DNA of 64,000 nt from Orobanche coerulescens (lineage: Eukaryota > Streptophyta > Magnoliopsida > Lamiales > Orobanchaceae), in NCBI GenBank assembly GCA_033398695.1, contig CM065816.1:131909358-131973357 (forward strand), given 5' to 3'. Below, piece after piece: positions 57,773-64,000 of this stretch. The notes below the pieces were generated by a model. That model was not told the DNA's origin and did not search any database. It worked only from the letters and a program-made list of their open reading frames with translations. A program made the position numbers and the translations under genes. Within the stretch, counting starts at the first letter, position 1; every line of letters starts with the position of its first letter.

Positions 57773-57937
57773 TGCCGCGGCTCATCAACTCGTGCCGCGG
57801 CACATCGCCAAAATCAAAACACAGGCGTAATTAAATCCTTACGTGCGCGGCTCACAGGGCTGTGCGGCACAAGTACTGACTACTCGCCTTCGGGTGGTGT
57901 CTTCCTTTGCCGCGGCTCGACTTCCTTGTCTGCGGCT
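57773..57937. repeat. GCCGCGGC palindrome cluster in the Athila LTR
   Basis: Three full copies of TGCCGCGGCWC (57773, 57793, 57908) and three shortened ones (TGCGCGGCTC, TGTGCGGCAC, TGCGGCTC) in 165 bp. Confidence 0.8.
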
Positions 57938-58103
57938 CATAGTCCAGTTTAGCCGTTTTAGCCCGTTTTGCCTCGTTTAAGCTTCCGGACTTCAATTTCT
58001 GTCAATCAAACAAAATTAAGGCATTAAAAGCTCATTTAGATGATTTCACACTCCAAAATACCACCAAATAATAATAAATAAGCGTATAAAAATACGCCTA
58101 ACA

Positions 58104-58125
58104 AATACCCCAAACTTAAGCCTTT
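58104..58125 (-). promoter_or_regulatory. Athila polypurine tract
   Basis: The minus strand reads GGCTTAAGTTTGGGG next to the LTR, preceded by TGCTTGAGGACAAGCAA, the usual context at the 3' end of Athila elements. Confidence 0.7.
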
Positions 58126-59809
58126 GCTTGTCCTCAAGCAAAAAGAATTAAAGTCGATAAAAGAATGTCGTGAACAATCGTGCAACTCATAGTGTTCAAC
58201 CTAATCAATACCATCCTGCCATTCTCTCTAAATAATACGAGTGTCGTAACAAGCGTTGCACTCGAATAATGATTCGCAAAGAAATCAAGTTCGATCTAAT
58301 CATTCGTTCATGAAGAAAATTTCAGCTCAAAGATTAACAAAAACATGAGTCAAATCGTCCGTCAATATGAAAGGCTAACACAACCAAACTAGTTTATCCT
58401 GTTCCACAGTCTAAAGGCACAAATTTTCACGAGTCTCATAACAAATAAACCTCGGACAGTATCCCCTTATTTAAATATGCTCAAGAATTTGATTCGAGTC
58501 GACCACTAGGTTAGGATCTCGGGATTTTTCATCGGGATAATCCTAGGGTGGAACTTCCATTCTCATGTATTCGGAACCCGTTTGACGTAAAAGACACTCA
58601 TGGGGCACATGGATGCTTCTAGTTACTAAGTTCCCGTCTACAGCGGAGAAACAACTCGAATACATAATTTCTGCATGACCGACTCAAGGTTGCCGTTTTA
58701 CGCGAGTAAGCAATGGTCACGCGAATACCCCGGTTACTAGGCTCCTATCGTTGGCACATGTGAAATATCTACATCACTAGTCTAATCGGGGTCGTCGTTT
58801 TACGCGAGTAAACAACGGGTCACGCGAATACCCGGTTACTAGACTTCCCTTCATAGAACACATTATCTCGACTTATAGGGAAAAGCGCCAACTCAAAACT
58901 CAAACTAAGTGCCAACACGATCAAGAAAGCAGTCGACTCACTATCAGGAAAATGTAGCCAAACGTATTGAAGGGGATTCAAAAACAAGTATGTATCGTCT
59001 CTTATACGCAAGACCTCTACAATTACGAAAAATTTCGGACCTAATTGAATACTAAGCAGAACGGAAATAACTGACTACAACTCGACTAAAACTCGCCCGC
59101 TTATTCAGAGAAAAAGACAGTATCGTAACATCAGTATCACACAAAATAGAAGCACGAAAATTCACGAATAAAGAAAAACTACGGCAAGCAAGGCTATCTA
59201 AAAAAAAAAAATTTCGCAAAGAAAAGAAAAGTGCAACAAAATATAATGTATAGCAAGAAAATAGAGTACAGCAATGAATGTAGACTGACGTACATTGACC
59301 TCAATGGACAAAAAATGAAATGCAAGAAAAGTAAAAGGTCAAGTACTCCCCTCTAGTCTGCTCAGGAGCTGGTGCTGGCATCGTCCGGTGAGGAGGCACG
59401 CTTCTTGACTACATCATGCGGAGTGTGAATGAGCCATTGTTCATTGCTGCAATTTATCAAACACCTTGTGTGCACAAGTTAAAATGAAGAACAAACATTT
59501 TCATGGTTAATTCCAAATCCCAAAAATAATAACACAGATTATAACCTTGAATTACGAAAACCATCATCAACACTTCGTTCATAAACATCAATTTTATCAC
59601 AATAAAACAAAATTCCCCATATTCCAACTCCATTTTAGAAATGACAATGAAGAATCACTAGCAATACAAAACTCCAAATCTTTTCACATCAAGAAGCATT
59701 TATGATTTAGACATCAAAAATAACCTGGAGAATTTGAGAAGGAGACTCATAGAGTGGAGCCAACTAACCTCCATGTGTGCGGGAAGGAAGGAAGGGAGGA
59801 AGAAGTATT

Positions 59810-59816
59810 CTATATA
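59810..59816 (-). promoter_or_regulatory. Internal TATA box in the Athila element
   Basis: The minus strand reads GGCCTATATAGAATAC, about 50 bp downstream (in transcription sense) of the internal GCCGCGGC array. Confidence 0.45.
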
Positions 59817-59864
59817 GGCCGATCAAGCTGAATGAGCCATACGGATGCTTCTTATTTCGGCACG

Positions 59865-60153
59865 GGCCGCGGCACAATATAAGTGAGCCGCGGCCCAAAT
59901 CTGATTGAATCAGGACGTTTTGGTAAGTCGTCGGGTGCCGCGGCTCGGAATTTGTATGCCGCGGCTCGGTGTAATAGTGTGCCGCGGCTCGGCCTTAGTA
60001 TGCCGCGGCTCAAATCTGGCGCCACAGGCGTTTCTTTGCCATTTAGTGTGCCGCGGCTCGGCGACACAGTGTGCCGCGGCTCGGTAAGATCATGCCGCGG
60101 CACAGTGCGATTTGATCAGCCATTATTCCTCAGCCCGGTGTGTCCGCGGCTCA
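59865..60153. repeat. Internal GCCGCGGC palindrome array
   Basis: About ten copies of TGCCGCGGCTCGG or TGCCGCGGCAC in 290 bp, far denser than in the LTR. Spacing is about 18-45 bp. Confidence 0.9.
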
Positions 60154-60399
60154 CTTGGATCTTGCGGCCCATCATTGAATTTGTCCCCTTTTTTCGATTC
60201 ACCTGCACGAAATTTTACGAATTCATTAGGATGAGAGGAAGGATGGATCAAAGAAGAAAGAAGACAAAAAGAGACTCAAAAATGCAAGCAAACAACAAAG
60301 AATCTACAACTAATACTCGGGTTGCCTCAGGAGCGCTAAGTTTATAGTCTTGATAGGACTTTTCTCGCATTCATCCGTGGTGGATAATGTGACGCTTGT

Positions 60400-61523
60400 T
60401 TTACGTGTCTATTGGATTTCCCAAATATGCCTTCAACCGTTGTCCATTAACTTTGAATTTTCTACCATCTCTTTGAACTTCTCTTGCACCATGTGGAAAC
60501 ACTTGAACTACGGTGAAGCGGTCCCGACCATCGTGAGCAATTTCCAGGAAATAACTTTAGCGTGAGTTGAATAGCAACACCTCTTGACCGGGACAAATTC
60601 TCTGCGTGATGTGCTTATCATGCCAAATTTTTGTCCGCTCCTTATAAAGTTTTGCATTTTCGTATGAGTTGTGGCGAATTTCTTCTAACTCGTTCACCGC
60701 AAACAACGCTTTTCCCCGCGGATTTTAGATCAAAGTTTAGTTTCTTTATTGCCCAATAAGCACGGTGCTCCATCTCTACGGGCGAGATGGCAACCTTTTC
60801 CATAGACCAATCTGTAGGGCGACATTCCGATAGGTGTCTTATACGCAGATCTGTCGCCCAAAGTGCATCATCGAGTTTAAATGCCCAATCTTTTCGAGGC
60901 AGTGACCGTCTTTTCGAGAATCCACTTCAGCTCTCGATTTGATATCTCGACTTGGCCACTCGTTTGCGGATGGTATCTTTGTGGCAACACGATGAGTGAC
61001 TCGTATTTTCTCAAAACCGCATCAAGAAATTTGTTGTCGAAGTGTGACCCACCATCACTTATAATAGCACGTGGAGTCCCAAAGCGTGAGAAGATATGTT
61101 GTTTGATAAACTTGATTACGACGTTGGACCCATTCGTAGGTAGTGCCACCGCTTCAACCCATTTGGAGGCGTAATCCGGCCACCAAAATGTAGAGATTCT
61201 TGTTTGATGGAAATGGACCCATGAAGTCGATCCCCATACATCAAATAATTCGACTTCAAGAATGGTGTTCGGCGGCATTTCGTGTCGTCTTGAGATGTTT
61301 CTGTCAGTTGACACCGATCACATGAAGACACAAAGGAGTGAGCAACTTTGAATAAGGGCCGATAAAATCCCGATTGTAAGACTTTATTTCTTTGTTCTAT
61401 TTCCACTAAAGTGTCCACCGTAGGCGATGCATGGCAATGGTTCGGCCCTGTGGATTTCCTCATCTGGAATGCATCTACGGATAATTTGATCGGGCATCGC
61501 TTAAAAGAAAAGGATCGTCCCAC
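60400..61523 (-). pseudogene. Athila integrase
   Basis: Zinc part with SSCDRCQLT in one frame. Core in another (60877-61314): SKWVEAVALPTN, FGTPRAIISDGGSHFDNKFL and YHPQTSGQVEISNRELKWIL. The C-terminus continues in further frames: VEMEHRAYWAIKKLNFDLKS (about 60700-60790) and REVQRDGRKFKVNGQRLKAY (about 60420-60490). At least three frame changes. Confidence 0.8.
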
Positions 61524-61613
61524 AAATAGTACTTAGCGTCAGAGATTAGCTTCTTCTTTTGATGACGTTAGAGATCTTTCGGAATTGTATTAGTTGCTAA
61601 TTAGTTCTGTAGC

Positions 61614-62174
61614 TCAGCATACCAAGGCGCATGTGATGAATCCAACTTGTTGAGGTGCTCGTAGGGGAAGTTTTCTATAATTTACGGTGACTTTCTTCCT
61701 TCTCGAGGAACTCTCTAGCCGTGAAAGGTGATCGGCTATAACATTTTCTGTCCCTTTCTTGTCCCGAATCTCCAAGTTGAATTCTTGAAGGAGTAGCACC
61801 CACCGAATCAACCTTGGTTTGGCATCCTTCTTCTCCAAAAGGTACTTTATTGCCGAATGATCGGTCCACACTATCACCTTTGTTCCTAGTAGATAAGCCC
61901 AAATTTATCAAATGCGAATATCACCGCCAACAATTCCTTCTCCGTTGTGGCATAATTTCTTTGGGCGTCATCGAGCGTCGGCTCGCATAGTATATGACAT
62001 GAAACACCTTCCCTCGTCTACGCCCCAAAATGCCCCAATGGCAAAATCGCTAGCATCGCACATTAGTTCGAATGGAAGGTCCCAATCCGGAGCGACTATC
62101 ACGGTGCCGTGCTTAGAGCTTTCTTGACAACTCGAAACTTTCTTTGCAAGACTCGTCGAAAATAAATGGGACAT
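61614..62174 (-). pseudogene. Athila RNase H
   Basis: 61968-62174 reads ELMCDASDFAIGAFWGVDEG (catalytic Asp) and 61614-61877 reads [40 protein letters not shown] and [12 protein letters not shown], the closing motif of Athila RNase H. Broken between the two. Confidence 0.82.
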
Positions 62175-63454
62175 CTTTCATGAGTAAATTGCACGGTAAC
62201 CGTGATCTTTGAAAAATCCTTAATAAAGCAGCGATAGAAAGCGGCATGTCCCGAGAAAACTCCTAATCCCTTTTACGAAGTGGGTGGAGGCATCTTCTCA
62301 ATGGTCTCAATTTTCGCTCAGTCGACTTCAATTCCATGTGAGGATATTCGATGGCCAAGCACAATGCCCTCTGCACCATAAAATGACACTTCTCCCAATT
62401 CAAGACTAAATTGGTCTCTTCACATCTTCGCAAGACCTTACGCAAATTTTCCAAACAAATATCAAAAGAATCTCCAAAAGCAGAAAAATCATCCATGAAA
62501 ATCTCAATACCTTTGCTCTACCATGTCGGAAAAATAGCCATCATACACCGTTGAAAAGTCGGCGCATTACACAATCAAACGGCATGCGCCTATAAGCGAA
62601 AATGCCGTAAGGACATGTAAACGTCGTTTTCTCTTGGTCTTCGGGGCTATGTAAATCGATTATACCCGAATAGCCATCGAGAAAGCAATAGAAATCGTGT
62701 CCGGCTAATCTATCTAACATCGATCAATAAAAGGCAAGGGGAAATGATCTTTTCTAGTGGCCTTATTTAGTTTCCTATAATCTATGCACATACGCCACCC
62801 GTAACAATCACGGTGGGAATTAATTCATTATTATCGTTTTGAACAAGCTGTTATCCCACCCTTTTTCGACACAACTTGAACCGGACTTACCCACTTACTA
62901 TCGAAATTGGAAAGATCATACTGCGTCGAGGAGTTTTAAAACCTCGACTTTTACCACCTCCTTCATGTTAGGATTCGATAGGCGTTGATGCTCCACGGAT
63001 GGTTTGTAGTCTTCCTCCATCAAAATCTTGTGCATGCAAATCGATGGGCTGATCCCTTGATATCCGCAATAGACCATCCAAGAGCGATTTGTACTCCTCA
63101 AAACTCTTAATAATTTTGCTTCTTGATCTCCTGCTAAAGTGGCCGAAAGAATAAGCTGGAAGGGAGTCGTCGGGCCCGAGGAATGCATACTTCAAATGAG
63201 GTGGCGCTTTTTGAGTTCCAATTTTGGAGGTTTTTCATTCGATTGGGTCGGTCGTGTTAGTGAACTTCCTAGCTCCTCGAATGGTTTGCGAATAAAAATT
63301 GGCGGGAAGCATCCATGTGTCGTGCGTGGCGGCATGCTCTCCATTTGGTTGAGCATTGATCAAAGCGGATTCCAATGGATCGGGTGGATAATTCTCTCGA
63401 AAAGTTCTACTCACGCACGAGTCAATGACGTCAACTTGGAAACAATTTTCGGCG
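62175..63454 (-). pseudogene. Athila reverse transcriptase
   Basis: The MDDFSAFGDSF box with catalytic Asp pair is at 62263-62496, followed by ICLENLRKVLRRCEETNLVL and NWEKCHFMVQ. Upstream pieces at 62916-63188 (ICMHKILMEEDYKPSVEHQR, LSNPNMKEVVKVEVLKLLDA) are the N-terminal RT region. Frames change repeatedly; several gaps appear short relative to the domain. Confidence 0.78.
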
Positions 63455-64000
63455 TCACTTGGATATTTTACGGATCGAAAAATATTGAAGGTAACTTGCT
63501 CCTCTTGAGCAGCGCAAAGTCGGCTTTCCCTTTTCCACATCAATCAACGTTGGCTGTTGCCAAAAATGGTCTTCCCAAAATAATTGGGATATCTTGGTCT
63601 TCTTCCATATCAAGTACGATGAAATCGTAGGAAAGATGAACTTATCCACTTTGACTAAAACGTCCTCTATCACACCCCTCGGATATTTGATGGATCTATC
63701 GGCCCGATTGTAGAGAGGCGCCGTCGGTTTGGCTTCCCCAATCTCCGACTTTTTAAAAATCGAAAGAGGCATAAGATTTATCTTGCTCAGAGATCACATA
63801 GGGCTCTTTCAAAGATGAGTTTCCGATGATGCAAGGAATGGTGAAACTTCCGGATCTCTCAATTTCGGTGGGAGTTTCTTTTGTAAAATAGCCTTGCACT
63901 CCTCCGTTAAAGCGGCCGTCTCATATTCCTCGAGTTTCCGTTTATTGGACAAGATCTCTTTCATAAACTTGACGTAACTCGGCATCTGTTCCAATGCGTC
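63455..64000 (-). pseudogene. Athila gag-protease junction, partial
   Basis: 63809-63994 reads MPSYVKFMKEILSNKRKLEE and CKAILQKKLPPKLRDP, then loses frame inside the next conserved motif. 63455-63772 reads MPLSIFKKSEIGEAKPT and ADRSIKYPRGVIEDVLVKVD followed by KFIFP, the protease region. The gene continues beyond the right edge. Confidence 0.78.

Larger units (their letters stand above)
56794..58103 (-). repeat. Athila 3' LTR
   Basis: TGTTGCGATATTTCC…ACGCCTAACA, 1310 bp. It contains CAAGTAATAAAGTGATAAGT and CGTTCCCACGAGGATTG, a TATA box (57669-57676) and GCCGCGGC repeats (57773-57937). Confidence 0.85.
58126..60399 (-). other. Athila region between pol and 3' LTR, no env ORF
   Basis: Athila elements often carry an env-like ORF here; none is open. 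Two related copies of TTTTACGCGAGTAA…GTCACGCGAATACC…GGTTACTAG lie at 58690-58740 and 58797-58845. A short coding-like tail (HTPHDVVKKRASSPDDASTS then stop, about 59375-59440 on minus) may be a remnant. The stretch 59810-60153 holds a second TATA box with its own GCCGCGGC array. Confidence 0.45.
56794..64000 (-). mobile_element. Ty3/gypsy element, Athila-like, 3' part
   Basis: 3' LTR at 56794-58103, polypurine tract, a long region without pol, then pol on minus from about 60400 to the right edge. RT, RNase H and the gag-protease junction have Athila wording. Insertion is inside the integrase gene of the Tat element. The 5' LTR and most of gag lie outside the window, so target duplication cannot be checked. 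Confidence 0.85.

Noticed and set aside
58126..60399. Env-like gene in the Athila element
   Set aside because: No open frame, signal peptide or membrane segment; only a short tail-like remnant.

Overview
The window is nuclear DNA of a flowering plant, most likely a eudicot. It has spliced gene remnants with GT-AG introns and almost every major class of plant transposable element, and I see no intact ordinary host gene. The species cannot be named from the sequence. I found no rRNA, tRNA, CRISPR array or bacterial-type operon.

Layout. (1) 1-20041 is a Ty1/copia element of Sirevirus type on the minus strand (gag, protease, integrase, RT, RNase H, then an extra ORF running off the left edge). 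Its 5' LTR is split by (2) a Tekay-type chromovirus (Ty3/gypsy) at 8599-18615, with two 2.4-kb LTRs and a perfect 5-bp target duplication, TAAAT. (3) 20042-25829 holds a decayed CHY-zinc-finger E3-ligase-like gene, a possible CACTA end and a solo LTR (24140-24577, duplication AGGAT). (4) 25830-31031 is a 5.2-kb CACTA transposon with near-perfect termini and an AAA duplication. It carries pieces of several unrelated genes: an in-frame three-exon fragment that may be separase, a copia gag piece, a DUF4408-like ORF and an RRM exon. (5) 31032-35640 is a broken plant gene and then a 5'-truncated LINE whose ORF is interrupted by a hAT-type MITE. (6) 35641-43220 is AT-rich intergenic DNA with a 1.39-kb non-autonomous CACTA element (38088-39477), a Stowaway MITE (41814-42108) and a possible promoter. 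(7) 43221-56793 is a Tat-lineage gypsy element on the minus strand. Its 3' LTR is split by a non-coding LARD-type element (43734-52482, duplication ACAGC), and its integrase gene is cut by (8) an Athila-type element from 56794 to the right edge. The Tat element carries a spliced antisense extra ORF (Transposase_28 type) with its own TATA box.

Relationships. The nesting gives a relative order: Sirevirus before Tekay; Tat before both the LARD and the Athila; LINE before the hAT MITE. The LARD and the Tekay element share PBS, PPT and LTR motifs, so the coding element is a plausible source of proteins for the non-coding one.

The most interesting recurrent pattern is an array of short GC-rich palindromes directly upstream of TATA boxes. 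The Tekay and LARD LTRs use TAGCGCACGCTA, the Athila LTR and an internal Athila site use GCCGCGGC, and the copia extra-ORF promoter uses TGATCAG. A second pattern concerns data quality: the Tekay and Athila coding regions are strongly depleted of CTG/CAG but not of CG. Their frameshifts, and patchy differences between otherwise near-identical LTRs, fall on such sites. This looks more like systematic sequencing error at CHG-methylated sites than simple decay.
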